This document shows, in pieces, positions 10,981-17,513 of a stretch of DNA of 17,513 nucleotides. The stretch is from 2-01-FULL-49-22 sp036507655. Lineage in GTDB: Bacteria; Patescibacteriota; Saccharimonadia; Saccharimonadales; UBA10212. The translations under genes were made by a program, and so were the position numbers. How positions within the stretch are numbered: the stretch's first letter is position 1; each line of letters opens with the position of its first letter. Below the pieces are notes generated by a model. That model made no database searches, had not been told where the DNA came from, and saw only the letters and a list, made by a program, of their open reading frames with translations. The stretch spans positions 1 through 17,513 of the forward strand of contig DATCIS010000027.1 of assembly GCA_036507655.1 (NCBI GenBank). Direction: 5' to 3'.

Positions 10981-12972
10981 ATGAGTCCAAAAACCAACGG
11001 TAGAAAGGTGTCTCGAGGTCAGGCACTGCGCGCCCAAAAACAGGCAGTCAGCGACGCTAATCGCATTGCCAGCCAATATCTCGACGCCTCGGCAAAAGCT
11101 GTCGAAAAACCAAAGCCGGCCCACAAAATAGATGACGGTGCGCGGTTGAAAATCATCGGCCTGGGCGGCATGGACGGCGGCGGTTCCAAAAACATGATTG
11201 TCGTCGAGTACCAAAACGACGCCATCGTAATTGACTGTGGCAACGATTTGGGAGTCGATTTGCCCGGCATAAATTATGGAATCGCTGACACGACATACCT
11301 CGACAGCATTCAGAACAAGCTGCGCGGTTTTGTCATTACTCACGGCCACCTGGACCACATTGGCGGGCTGCCACACATTTTGCCTAAATACAACGTGCCG
11401 GTTTACGGTAGCCGCTTCACTATTGGCCGGGTTGAAGAAATCTTTGAAAATTATGGTCTGCCTCTTCCGGACGGCTTTGAACTAAAAACCGTCATCATGA
11501 ACGAGACAACCCATGAGCGACTGAAGTTAGGTAACTTCTTTGTGGAGCTGATTCGTGTCACCCATTCTATTCCTGGCAGCACGGCCGTGGTAGTCGACAC
11601 ACCAGTTGGCCGCATCATCAACACTGGTGATTTCCGCTTCGATCCTAATCCGCTGGACCACGAAAAAACCGATATGGAACGCTTTGCCGAGCTGGCCAAA
11701 GAAGGGGTAACTGTACTTTTGAGCGAAAGTACTACCACCGAACGACCAGGCCGTACCCCATCTGAATCGACCATCGAGCAAAGCTTCATCGACATCATGG
11801 ATAGTGCGCCCGGCCGTATCTTCATAGCCATATTCTCGACCAACGTCAACCGTGTGCAGATGATTGTAAACGCCGCGGTCCACCATAACCGCAAGATAGC
11901 CATCGACGGCCGTAGCATGATAAGTACGGTGGAAATGGCCGTTAGAAACGGCTTCATGAAAATCCCTAAGGGCACGTTCGTGCCAATCGCTTCAGCACCT
12001 AACCTCAAAGATAGGGATGTTGTGGTGGTTTGTACCGGTGGACAGGGCGAGCCGAACTCGGCGCTCCAGCGCATGAGCATGGGTGATCACAAACACGTTC
12101 AGCTCAAAGAGCAGGACACTGTTATCCTCTCCAGCACAGCTATCCCTTATACCGGTAATGACGCCTTAATCCGCGATATGGTAGATGATTTGCACCGTAA
12201 AGGCGTGCATGTTTACCGTCATGAGACGCACGAAATTGACCACGCCGGCCCGCTTCACGTTTCTGGTCACGCCAGCCAAGATGAGTACCGTGAGATGGTC
12301 TCTATGCTCAAGCCCAAGTTCTTCGTGCCGGTATACGGCGATTACACCGCTAAGAAATACCATATCGATTTGGCAGTCGAGTCCGGAGTACCAAGAGCCA
12401 ACTGCCTGAATGTCGAAAACGGCGAAGTCATATCTGTCAGCGCCAACAAAATCCAAGTGGACGGCCAAGTGCCACACGGCACGATTTTGGTCGATCAAAC
12501 TGGTGCGATTGTCAGCACGGTGGTGGTTAAAGACCGGGTGCTTTTGAGTGAAGAGGGTATGGTAACGGCGGTACTGACAATCGATAAAAAAACTGGCCAA
12601 CTCCTAACCAGCCCGGATATCATCAGCCGCGGATTCATATATATGAAGGAAAACGAGGAGCTGATGACAGCTCTGCGCAATGAGCTGCGCCGGGCCGTAA
12701 CACAGCGCTATAAGCGAGTGGATTTGGACCGCTTCAAGTCCGAGCTCAAGGACTACATCACTCACTTCTTGTATGAGCAGACTCAGCGCAGCCCGATTGT
12801 CATCCCGGTAGTAAACGTCATCGGCGGCCGACCTGCGAAACAGGGGATTGTTACCGCCACAAACGGAGAGTTACAGGCCCAGAAGACGCCTGAAGAAATC
12901 GCGCTCGAGCAGCAACGCCGTTTCGCCCAAATGCGTCAGAGGTTATTGAATCAAGACGCGAGGGTTGACTAG
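10981..12972 (+). CDS. rnj: ribonuclease J
   Basis: 663 aa metallo-beta-lactamase/beta-CASP nuclease with endo- and 5'-3' exonuclease activity on RNA. Motifs in order: LGGMDGGGSKNMIVVEY (about 61-77) corresponding to the usual GGxGEIGKN region; zinc ligands THGHLDHIGG (H121, H123, D125, H126); a further metal-binding histidine in RVTHSIPGS; INTGDFRFD; the beta-CASP block SESTTTERPGRTPSE; FIAIFSTNVNRVQ; and HVSGHASQDE near residue 425. The C-terminal domain (about 470-663) is present. The first 50 residues (SPKTNGRKVSRGQALRAQ and on) are a basic, Ala/Lys-rich extension beyond the standard start, probably disordered and possibly RNA-binding. It is grouped with pnp, consistent with an RNA-decay module in an organism without visible RNase E. 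Confidence 0.95.
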   Translation: MSPKTNGRKVSRGQALRAQKQAVSDANRIASQYLDASAKAVEKPKPAHKIDDGARLKIIGLGGMDGGGSKNMIVVEYQNDAIVIDCGNDLGVDLPGINYGIADTTYLDSIQNKLRGFVITHGHLDHIGGLPHILPKYNVPVYGSRFTIGRVEEIFENYGLPLPDGFELKTVIMNETTHERLKLGNFFVELIRVTHSIPGSTAVVVDTPVGRIINTGDFRFDPNPLDHEKTDMERFAELAKEGVTVLLSESTTTERPGRTPSESTIEQSFIDIMDSAPGRIFIAIFSTNVNRVQMIVNAAVHHNRKIAIDGRSMISTVEMAVRNGFMKIPKGTFVPIASAPNLKDRDVVVVCTGGQGEPNSALQRMSMGDHKHVQLKEQDTVILSSTAIPYTGNDALIRDMVDDLHRKGVHVYRHETHEIDHAGPLHVSGHASQDEYREMVSMLKPKFFVPVYGDYTAKKYHIDLAVESGVPRANCLNVENGEVISVSANKIQVDGQVPHGTILVDQTGAIVSTVVVKDRVLLSEEGMVTAVLTIDKKTGQLLTSPDIISRGFIYMKENEELMTALRNELRRAVTQRYKRVDLDRFKSELKDYITHFLYEQTQRSPIVIPVVNVIGGRPAKQGIVTATNGELQAQKTPEEIALEQQRRFAQMRQRLLNQDARVD

Positions 12973-12973
12973 T

Positions 12974-13003
12974 TTGGCGTGAGCGTTTTAAGCGCTGTAC
13001 AAT
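12974..13003 (+). promoter_or_regulatory. putative promoter of the anchored exported protein
   Basis: TTGGCG (12974-12979), 18-bp spacer, TACAAT (12998-13003), about 30 bp before the ATG at 13034. The leader contains AGGAG (13019-13023) and AGGGA (13026-13030), either of which could bind the ribosome. Confidence 0.45.
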
Positions 13004-13033
13004 ATGGTGTAGTTAATTAGGAGTTAGGGAAAG

Positions 13034-13678
13034 ATGAAAAGACGATTAGTCATCGGCGTGATTGTGCTGCTTTTAATAGGTGGCGGTGCGGCGGCCTATT
13101 TCACAACCAAAGATAACGATACGACCACGCCTTCAACCTCGCAAACCAGCGGCGGCCAATCAGCCAATGGTGCAAACTTTAATCCGGCATCCACAGAAGA
13201 TTTGGAGTTCACGGCCACAATAACCACAGCAGGAGCGGGCAGCGCTACATTTGAACACGACGATAAGGGCAGTACTCGCTACGTCGCCACTCAAAACGGC
13301 CAGCAAATAGAGGTAGTCTATACCAGTGATGCCTATTACTCTTGCCAGGGTGATAATTGCGTTAAGTTCCCGATTTCCCAGTCATCGAACAGCGGCTTTA
13401 ACCCGGGCGACTATACTTACGACCAGACCGAACTAGCCAACTACCGAAGTAGCTCCAGCTACAAAGGCAAACAAAGCTGTCCATCTGGCACTTGCGATGT
13501 CTGGTCTGTGAGCGTTAGTGGGAACACCTCCACCATATACATAGATGCAGATACCAAGCGCATCACGCAGGTAGAAAGCACAATTGCCGGTAAAACATCG
13601 AAGATTGTTTACGAATATAAGGATGTAACTATAGACATTCCAGCCAACGCCCAGACTATTCCAACCCCGTCACCATAA
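13034..13678 (+). CDS. membrane-anchored exported protein, unknown
   Basis: 214 aa. A short basic N-terminus (MKRR) and a hydrophobic segment (5-24) form a signal anchor with no clear cleavage site or lipobox cysteine. A Thr/Ser/Gly/Asn-rich linker (25-53) leads to a predicted beta-rich domain (55-205) with alternating strands (LEFTATITT, STRYVATQ, IEVVYTSDAYYSC, IVYEYKDVTIDIP). Two short cysteine pairs, C104-C109 (CQGDNC) and C149-C154 (CPSGTC), may form disulfides outside the cell. The strand pattern resembles LolA/LprG-type lipid-binding folds, a weak guess. It probably lies on the outer face of the membrane. It has its own promoter and stands apart from RNase J by 61 bp. Confidence 0.7.
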   Translation: MKRRLVIGVIVLLLIGGGAAAYFTTKDNDTTTPSTSQTSGGQSANGANFNPASTEDLEFTATITTAGAGSATFEHDDKGSTRYVATQNGQQIEVVYTSDAYYSCQGDNCVKFPISQSSNSGFNPGDYTYDQTELANYRSSSSYKGKQSCPSGTCDVWSVSVSGNTSTIYIDADTKRITQVESTIAGKTSKIVYEYKDVTIDIPANAQTIPTPSP

Positions 13679-13693
13679 AGCCAAACTAAAGAC

Positions 13694-13722
13694 TTGACTA
13701 GTACGCCAACCGAGCGTATAAC
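13694..13722 (+). promoter_or_regulatory. consensus-like promoter of the 87-aa gene
   Basis: TTGACT (13694-13699), a 17-bp spacer and TATAAC (13717-13722). The predicted leader of about 40 bases contains GGTCTT and AAGACC (13737-13742 and 13755-13760), a possible 6-bp hairpin just before the ATG at 13769. Confidence 0.65.
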
Positions 13723-13768
13723 GGGGTACAGGAGTTGGTCTTAGAAATAAAAAGACCGCAAAATAGCT

Positions 13769-14032
13769 ATGAGTGAATTAGCAGTAGCTCTAAAAGAGTT
13801 AGTTCCAAAAATGCGCGAGATCGATGCGCGAAAAGACGCCTTTGGCAACATGGTCCGTCTGTTATGGAATCCCGAAGATAATTCTGTACATCTAAGTATG
13901 GCTGGGTTCGATATAGAGGTGCCAGGGGACAAGGTATTGGAAGCACGCGATCACTCTTATCCGATGCTCTTCAGTAAAATTGGCAGGACTGCCGCCGAAG
14001 AATTTCTGGTTACTTATGACCAAGCGGCCTAG
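13769..14032 (+). CDS. small soluble protein, unknown
   Basis: 87 aa, no signal peptide or membrane segment. The sequence reads as an N-terminal helix (SELAVALKELVPKMREIDARKD), a beta-rich middle (MVRLLWNPEDNSVHLSMAGFDIEVPGDKVLEA) and a C-terminal helix (TAAEEFLVTYDQAA). No family is recognised. Support comes from a good promoter upstream, a compact frame and codon use matching neighbours. There is no strong Shine-Dalgarno adjacent to the ATG. It is followed after 16 bp by the ftsK promoter, so it is likely monocistronic. Confidence 0.6.
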   Translation: MSELAVALKELVPKMREIDARKDAFGNMVRLLWNPEDNSVHLSMAGFDIEVPGDKVLEARDHSYPMLFSKIGRTAAEEFLVTYDQAA

Positions 14033-14048
14033 GTTCAACTAATAAATC

Positions 14049-14078
14049 TTGACACCATAAGCACAAATGTGTTATAAT
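14049..14078 (+). promoter_or_regulatory. strong ftsK promoter
   Basis: TTGACA (14049-14054), 18-bp spacer and TATAAT (14073-14078) preceded by TGT (extended -10): the best promoter match in the window. It would give a leader of about 41 bases before the ATG at 14127. A second -10-like TATACT (14114-14119) lies 7 bp before that ATG and could give a leaderless form. Confidence 0.8.
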
Positions 14079-14110
14079 TAGCACAACATTACCCGATAGG
14101 GTAGTGCTTA
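14079..14110 (+). promoter_or_regulatory. hairpin in the ftsK leader
   Basis: TACCC (14090-14094) pairs with GGGTA (14099-14103) around a GATA loop, and AGCAC (14079-14083) can pair with GTGCT (14104-14108 region) outside it after a short bulge. It would form at the 5' end of the long ftsK transcript. It may stabilise the mRNA or act as an operator; no regulator is known. Confidence 0.4.
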
Positions 14111-14126
14111 AGTTATACTGTTAGAA

Positions 14127-16307
14127 ATGGCTAAAAGACGAAAAAAGAACTCTAAAAAAACCGAAGAGATTAAATCCTCCGGTTTCTGGCGCGGTGTCGG
14201 CGCCGTAACACTGATTATCGGTGGTATCGTGCTGTCTTTTGGCAGTTTTATTAACGCTCCGATACCGCGCGGTTTTTGGGATGGAACTTGGGATTTACTA
14301 GGTATAGCCACCATAGTGTCACCATTTTTATTGGTCTATCTGGGCGCGCTGAAATTCCTAAGTGAGGATGGACAGATACCGCTGTCTAAGATGGCCGGCA
14401 GCGTCGGGCTGATAGTCTTTTTTGCCAGCCTGCTGCACACTACCGGTGATGTTGGTGGCAGCGTTGGCCGAGTAGTTGGCGACGGGCTGGTTGGTGCGAT
14501 GGGCAAATTCTTAGCTTCGCTGGTATTCTTTGTGCTAACAGTCTTTGCCGCCTTCTTTACTTTTAAGATCGACCCACGGATTCTGCTTAAATTGGCCGGG
14601 CTATTCAGGCGTCAGCCGGCTGAGGGTGAAGAAGATTTGGCTTCTCTAAAGAGCAAAATGTCGCCGTTTCAGCTCAATGAAGGCGTACCGGTGGTGCATC
14701 ATTCTGCCGGGCGAATGGCTTCACTTCGCAACACCGCCGAAAAGCTGGCGCCTGACCAAAACCACGCCGCTTTGACCACCACTAGCGACCCTGACTGGCA
14801 GTTCCCGCCACTCAGCCTGTTATCAGACAAGCAAGACAAGGCCGATGCCGGCGACGTAACCGGCAATGCCGAAATCATTAAAGAGACCTATGCCAACTTC
14901 AATATCAATGTGGCGGTCGAGGGCGCAAATGTTGGCCCGCGCGTCACCCAGTACACGCTTAAGCCGCCGACAGGAGTTAAACTTTCACGTCTAACAGCTC
15001 TGGAAAATAATCTGGCACTTGATTTGGCAGCTCGCAGCATCCGCATGGAAGCCCCCATCCCCGGCAAACGGGCTGTGGGAATTGAAGTGCCCAACGTTAA
15101 GCCGGCAACCGTTTCGATTCACGGATTGCTATCAAGTACCGGGTGGCGTGAACTCAAAAGCCCCTTGCCGATTTCCATCGGCAAAGACATTTCCGGCAAC
15201 CCGATTGTGGCTGATTTGGACAAAATGCCGCACCTGCTGATCGCCGGACAGACTGGCTCCGGTAAATCCGTAATGATAAATACCATCCTAACCAGCCTGC
15301 TCTATCGCAACAGCCCGTCCGAGCTCAAGCTGATTTTGGTTGACCCTAAGCAGGTTGAGATGAACCTTTACGATAACATTCCCCATCTGTTAAGTCCGGT
15401 CATACACGAGCCGGAAAAGTGCATCAGCGCGTTGAAGTGGGCGGTTGCCGAAATGGAACGCCGCCTGCGGGCCTTCCGCGAAGTCGGCAAGCGTAACATC
15501 GCCGAGTACAACAGCCTCAAAAAAGAGGAGGGTATGCCCTATATCGTGATTGTGATTGACGAGCTGGCCGATTTGATGATGATGGCCGCCCGCGACGTTG
15601 AAGCGCTGGTTGTGCGCATCGCCCAAAAGGCCCGCGCCGCCGGAATCCACTTGGTAATTGCCACGCAGCGCCCAAGCGTCGATGTCATAACCGGCCTGAT
15701 TAAAGCTAACGTGCCGGGCCGGATTGCTTTTACGGTTGTGCAGCAGGTTGATTCACGCACCATCATCGACCAAGCCGGCGCTGAAAAACTCCTAGGCAGC
15801 GGCGATATGCTCTTTAGCATCCCCGAATTCAACAAACCGATTCGCGTGCAGGCTGCTCTGACTACTGATGCCGAGACCACCAAAGTCTGCGACTTCCTAC
15901 GTGGGCAGCGCCAGCCGACATACGACGACGAAGTTGTCAGCCAGCCAGTACAACTGACGGGTAAGGCTGCCACTGTCATGAGCAGCGGCAGCGAGGACGA
16001 TTCCGCCTGGAAGGATGCCATCGAAGTAGTGATCGCCAACGGCAAAGCCAGTACCAGCTTGTTGCAACGAAAGTTGCGTATCGGTTACGGCCGGGCCTCG
16101 CGTCTAATAGACATGATGGAAGAACAAGGGATTATTGGCCCGGCCGATGGCGCCAAGCCACGTCAAGTTTTGCTAAGGGATGCCAGTGAAATCTTTGGTT
16201 CTGAAGAAGAAGACGAACCCAGCGACCCTACTCAGGGCAGGCCGGTAGCGGCCGGTAAACCTGAAGGCGATGTTTACGACGACATGCCCGACGACCAAGA
16301 AAAATAA
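14127..16307 (+). CDS. ftsK: DNA translocase FtsK/SpoIIIE
   Basis: 726 aa membrane-anchored motor that pumps chromosomal DNA through the division septum. A lysine-rich N-terminus (AKRRKKNSKK) precedes four membrane segments (about 25-44, 58-77, 91-109, 127-148). A short linker (about 150-235) is followed by the alpha/beta motor with ANVGPRVTQYTLKPPTGVK, Walker A GQTGSGKS (374-381), VDPKQVEMNLYDNIPHL, Walker B VIVIDELADL (D478, E479) and IATQRPSVDVITGLIKANVPGRIAF. The C-terminal winged-helix gamma domain, which reads polarity sequences, is present (about 630-690, LLQRKLRIGYGRASRLIDMMEEQGIIGP). The acidic tail GSEEEDEPSD ends the protein. Complete and apparently functional. There is no Shine-Dalgarno before the ATG. 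Confidence 0.97.
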   Translation: MAKRRKKNSKKTEEIKSSGFWRGVGAVTLIIGGIVLSFGSFINAPIPRGFWDGTWDLLGIATIVSPFLLVYLGALKFLSEDGQIPLSKMAGSVGLIVFFASLLHTTGDVGGSVGRVVGDGLVGAMGKFLASLVFFVLTVFAAFFTFKIDPRILLKLAGLFRRQPAEGEEDLASLKSKMSPFQLNEGVPVVHHSAGRMASLRNTAEKLAPDQNHAALTTTSDPDWQFPPLSLLSDKQDKADAGDVTGNAEIIKETYANFNINVAVEGANVGPRVTQYTLKPPTGVKLSRLTALENNLALDLAARSIRMEAPIPGKRAVGIEVPNVKPATVSIHGLLSSTGWRELKSPLPISIGKDISGNPIVADLDKMPHLLIAGQTGSGKSVMINTILTSLLYRNSPSELKLILVDPKQVEMNLYDNIPHLLSPVIHEPEKCISALKWAVAEMERRLRAFREVGKRNIAEYNSLKKEEGMPYIVIVIDELADLMMMAARDVEALVVRIAQKARAAGIHLVIATQRPSVDVITGLIKANVPGRIAFTVVQQVDSRTIIDQAGAEKLLGSGDMLFSIPEFNKPIRVQAALTTDAETTKVCDFLRGQRQPTYDDEVVSQPVQLTGKAATVMSSGSEDDSAWKDAIEVVIANGKASTSLLQRKLRIGYGRASRLIDMMEEQGIIGPADGAKPRQVLLRDASEIFGSEEEDEPSDPTQGRPVAAGKPEGDVYDDMPDDQEK

Positions 16308-16319
16308 CTCCTTAGGGTA

Positions 16320-16348
16320 TTGCTTTTTTAAAGCGTTTATGGTAATAT
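16320..16348 (+). promoter_or_regulatory. promoter of the secreted protein/sortase pair
   Basis: TTGCTT (16320-16325), 17-bp spacer and TAATAT (16343-16348) preceded by TGG (extended -10). The predicted mRNA start near 16355 puts a hairpin at its 5' end: AACACCT (16358-16364) with AGGTGTT (16369-16375), loop TGAG. The hairpin followed by TATTT could alternatively terminate ftsK read-through. Confidence 0.55.
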
Positions 16349-16357
16349 ATATGTCAT

Positions 16358-16380
16358 AACACCTTGAGAGGTGTTTATTT
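16358..16380 (+). terminator. 7-bp hairpin with following T-rich stretch
   Basis: AACACCT and AGGTGTT form a perfect 7-bp stem with a 4-base loop, followed by TATTT. It starts 51 bp after the ftsK stop, where a terminator would be expected. Since a promoter lies just upstream it would also be the first structure of the downstream mRNA, so a stabilising or attenuating role is equally possible. Confidence 0.4.
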
Positions 16381-16424
16381 GCACTTTAAGGTATCAACCC
16401 CTCTACCCCTAAGAAGGGAGCGTC

Positions 16425-16967
16425 ATGCGTAAGTTGCTAGGTTTGGCAGTGGCCATCGCGGCCCTGCTAGCTTTCAGCGCTTTCGTAGTTACGGCTTCGG
16501 CCGGCAACAACCCGCCGTCGTCGCCTCCAGGCCAAGACCCATGCAGCCACGGTAATACCGGCAAAGATTGCCGTCCAGACCCTCAGCCAGACAACGGCAA
16601 GGACTGCGAACATCACGGCAAGAAAGGCGGGGTGAATGAGGATCACTGCGGCCCGGCTCATCCGCCGACCAGCCCGCCTGTTTCGACGATGCCGTCGTCG
16701 CCCAAGCAGTGCCCGGCTGGATACACGCAGGACGCCGGTAGCACATCTGACATGTTGCTGTGCACCCGCACAGTAACTATCGAGAAGGTCGTCGTACATG
16801 CCGTCACCAAGACGGTCTACGGCAAGCCGAAGTGCCCCAAGGGCTTCAAGAGCCTGAAGAGTAAGCCCGGCACCGCCCTCTGTGTCAAGACGAAGGTCAA
16901 GAACAAGGTGAAGTACATCACCAAGGTTCGCGTCGTCAAGGCACCGCAGCCGGCGTACACCAAATGA
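16425..16967 (+). CDS. secreted cysteine-containing protein with two C-terminal repeats
   Basis: 180 aa, with Shine-Dalgarno AAGGGAG a few bases before the ATG. Signal peptide 1-26 (RKLL, hydrophobic core, ASA then GNN). The mature part begins with a Pro/Gly/His-rich linker (27-93) holding C40, C49, C61 and C75. Two related repeats follow: CPAGY to LC (C96, C113) and CPKGF to LC (C137, C153), each ended by a Val/Lys/Thr-rich strand. Four cysteines in the repeats suggest disulfide-bonded modules. There is no LPxTG-like motif with hydrophobic tail, so it is not a canonical substrate of the sortase encoded next to it. About 21 of 24 lysines use AAG, unlike ftsK, suggesting transfer from a high-GC organism, possibly an actinobacterium. 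The family is not recognised. Confidence 0.72.
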   Translation: MRKLLGLAVAIAALLAFSAFVVTASAGNNPPSSPPGQDPCSHGNTGKDCRPDPQPDNGKDCEHHGKKGGVNEDHCGPAHPPTSPPVSTMPSSPKQCPAGYTQDAGSTSDMLLCTRTVTIEKVVVHAVTKTVYGKPKCPKGFKSLKSKPGTALCVKTKVKNKVKYITKVRVVKAPQPAYTK

Positions 16968-17473
16968 GCCGGCGAGCTGTCGCCGCGGCATTGGCCGCAT
17001 CGGCAGCCATGCTGTCACTCACGGCTAACGCCTCGGCAAACCCAGGTGTCGGCCAGCGGTTCGGCCGGCTGGCGATTCCGGCCATCGGCATCTCGTTCCC
17101 ACTGTATGAAGGCGAGCAAAAGATGTGCGATGGCAGTCTGACCAGCGCTTTGGATAGGGGAGTCGCGCACTATCCGTGCTCGGCTTTCCCATGGGAAATC
17201 GGCACCGTCTTTATCGCCGGGCATAGGACCACCCACGTGGCACCGTTCCGGCGATTGGATGAGCTGAAGCCCGGCGACCTCATCAGACTCAAAACCCAAA
17301 GAGGTTTATACGCCTATAAGGTCTGGCGCCGGAAAATCGTCAACCCCCGAGCGCAGTTCGATCCAGAACCAGCCGGAAGGCTGCTTCTGTCCACCTGCTA
17401 CCCGGCTGGCAGCGACCGCTACCGGCTAATCGTCTTCGCCAAGCTTGTGAAGGCACCGAGAGAAGAAGGGTAA
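16964..17473 (+). CDS. class E-like sortase
   Basis: 169 aa, start overlapping the previous stop by 4 bp (ATGA). Sortases are cysteine transpeptidases that cut a sorting signal and attach proteins to the envelope. A signal peptide or N-terminal anchor spans 1-26. The catalytic domain shows RLAIPAIGISFPLYEG (35-50), VAHYPCSAFPWEIGTVFIAGHRTTHVAPF (67-95) with catalytic H87, LDELKPGDLIRL (98-109), and LLSTCYPAGSDRYRLIVFAK (141-160) with nucleophile C145 and R154. The AGHRTT-x-x-APF block is typical of actinobacterial class E enzymes. All three catalytic residues are present. Extra cysteines C55 and C72 could pair. Codon use is GC-rich like the gene before it. The target proteins are not in this window. 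Confidence 0.9.
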   Translation: MSRRAVAAALAASAAMLSLTANASANPGVGQRFGRLAIPAIGISFPLYEGEQKMCDGSLTSALDRGVAHYPCSAFPWEIGTVFIAGHRTTHVAPFRRLDELKPGDLIRLKTQRGLYAYKVWRRKIVNPRAQFDPEPAGRLLLSTCYPAGSDRYRLIVFAKLVKAPREEG

Positions 17474-17513
17474 TACCAAGATAACAGTCCCGGAGTCCGG
17501 CCGCGCACTTGCG
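17474..17513. other. short non-coding end of window
   Basis: The 40 bases after the sortase stop show no gene, promoter or hairpin that I can support. Confidence 0.4.

Noticed and set aside
11451..12080. 209-codon frame on the minus strand within the RNase J gene
   Set aside because: It lies opposite a well-supported gene, has no ribosome binding site or recognisable domain, and its frame is explained by codon bias of RNase J. The same holds for the antisense frames inside pnp (9532-10002), ftsK (15539-16045) and the secreted protein gene (16467-17018).
14077..14112. CIRCE heat-shock operator at the ftsK leader (TTAGCAC and GTGCTTAA)
   Set aside because: The arms resemble CIRCE, but they are separated by 19 bases instead of 13 and the inner TC/GA of the arms is missing. 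ftsK is not a usual HrcA target.
16425..16967. Secreted protein as a sortase-anchored surface protein
   Set aside because: No LPxTG/LAxTG-like motif followed by a hydrophobic segment and a positive tail is present; it ends in a basic strand and PQPAYTK.

Overview
The window looks like a chromosomal segment of a Patescibacteria/CPR bacterium, most likely a Saccharibacterium (TM7) or close relative. This is inferred from gene content and protein style, not from a marker gene. Support includes reduced or divergent versions of core enzymes (a cap-poor HAD, a short TruB without its C-terminal domain, a catalytically degenerate NrnA-like protein, a type-4 uracil-DNA glycosylase without its usual iron-sulfur cysteines), many 1-4 bp gene overlaps, and RNase J with PNPase rather than RNase E. 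TGA is used as a stop (for example for mutM), so this is not the UGA=Gly code of Gracilibacteria/Absconditabacteria. No rRNA, tRNA, CRISPR array or transposase is visible.

Layout. 1-801: end of an unknown gene, a MazG-like nucleotide pyrophosphohydrolase and a nucleoside deoxyribosyltransferase-like protein, overlapping by 4 bp each. 830-1795: a YecM/VOC-like protein and a small HAD hydrolase. 1772-2023 (minus): a DUF721/DciA-like protein. 2053-3878: mutM-holA (base-excision repair; clamp-loader delta). 3888-4866 (minus): rpsT followed by two small GC-rich membrane-protein genes, one of only 48 codons, ending at a strong terminator. 5147-7560: degenerate DHH/NrnA-like protein and truB. 7602-12972: rpsO, pnp, a small membrane protein, a type-4 UDG and RNase J; this is the conserved nrnA-truB-rpsO-pnp neighbourhood joined to RNase J, so ribosome, tRNA modification and RNA decay genes sit together. 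13034-16307: an anchored exported protein, a small unknown protein and the FtsK DNA translocase. 16425-17473: a GC-rich pair, a secreted cysteine-containing protein and a class E-like sortase.

The most unusual signals are at DNA level. Four arrays of degenerate 7-bp tandem repeats occur, each with its own word: inside mutM, upstream of the NrnA-like gene, between that gene and truB, and inside truB. A 60-bp element at the 3' end of the UDG gene folds on paper into a perfect three-way junction with no unpaired junction base, and it is translated as the protein's C-terminus. Several core genes (rpsO, rpsT, mutM, perhaps ftsK) have a -10 box only 7-9 bp before the start codon and no Shine-Dalgarno, which suggests leaderless or near-leaderless mRNAs. 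The two GC-rich pairs instead carry clear Shine-Dalgarno sequences.
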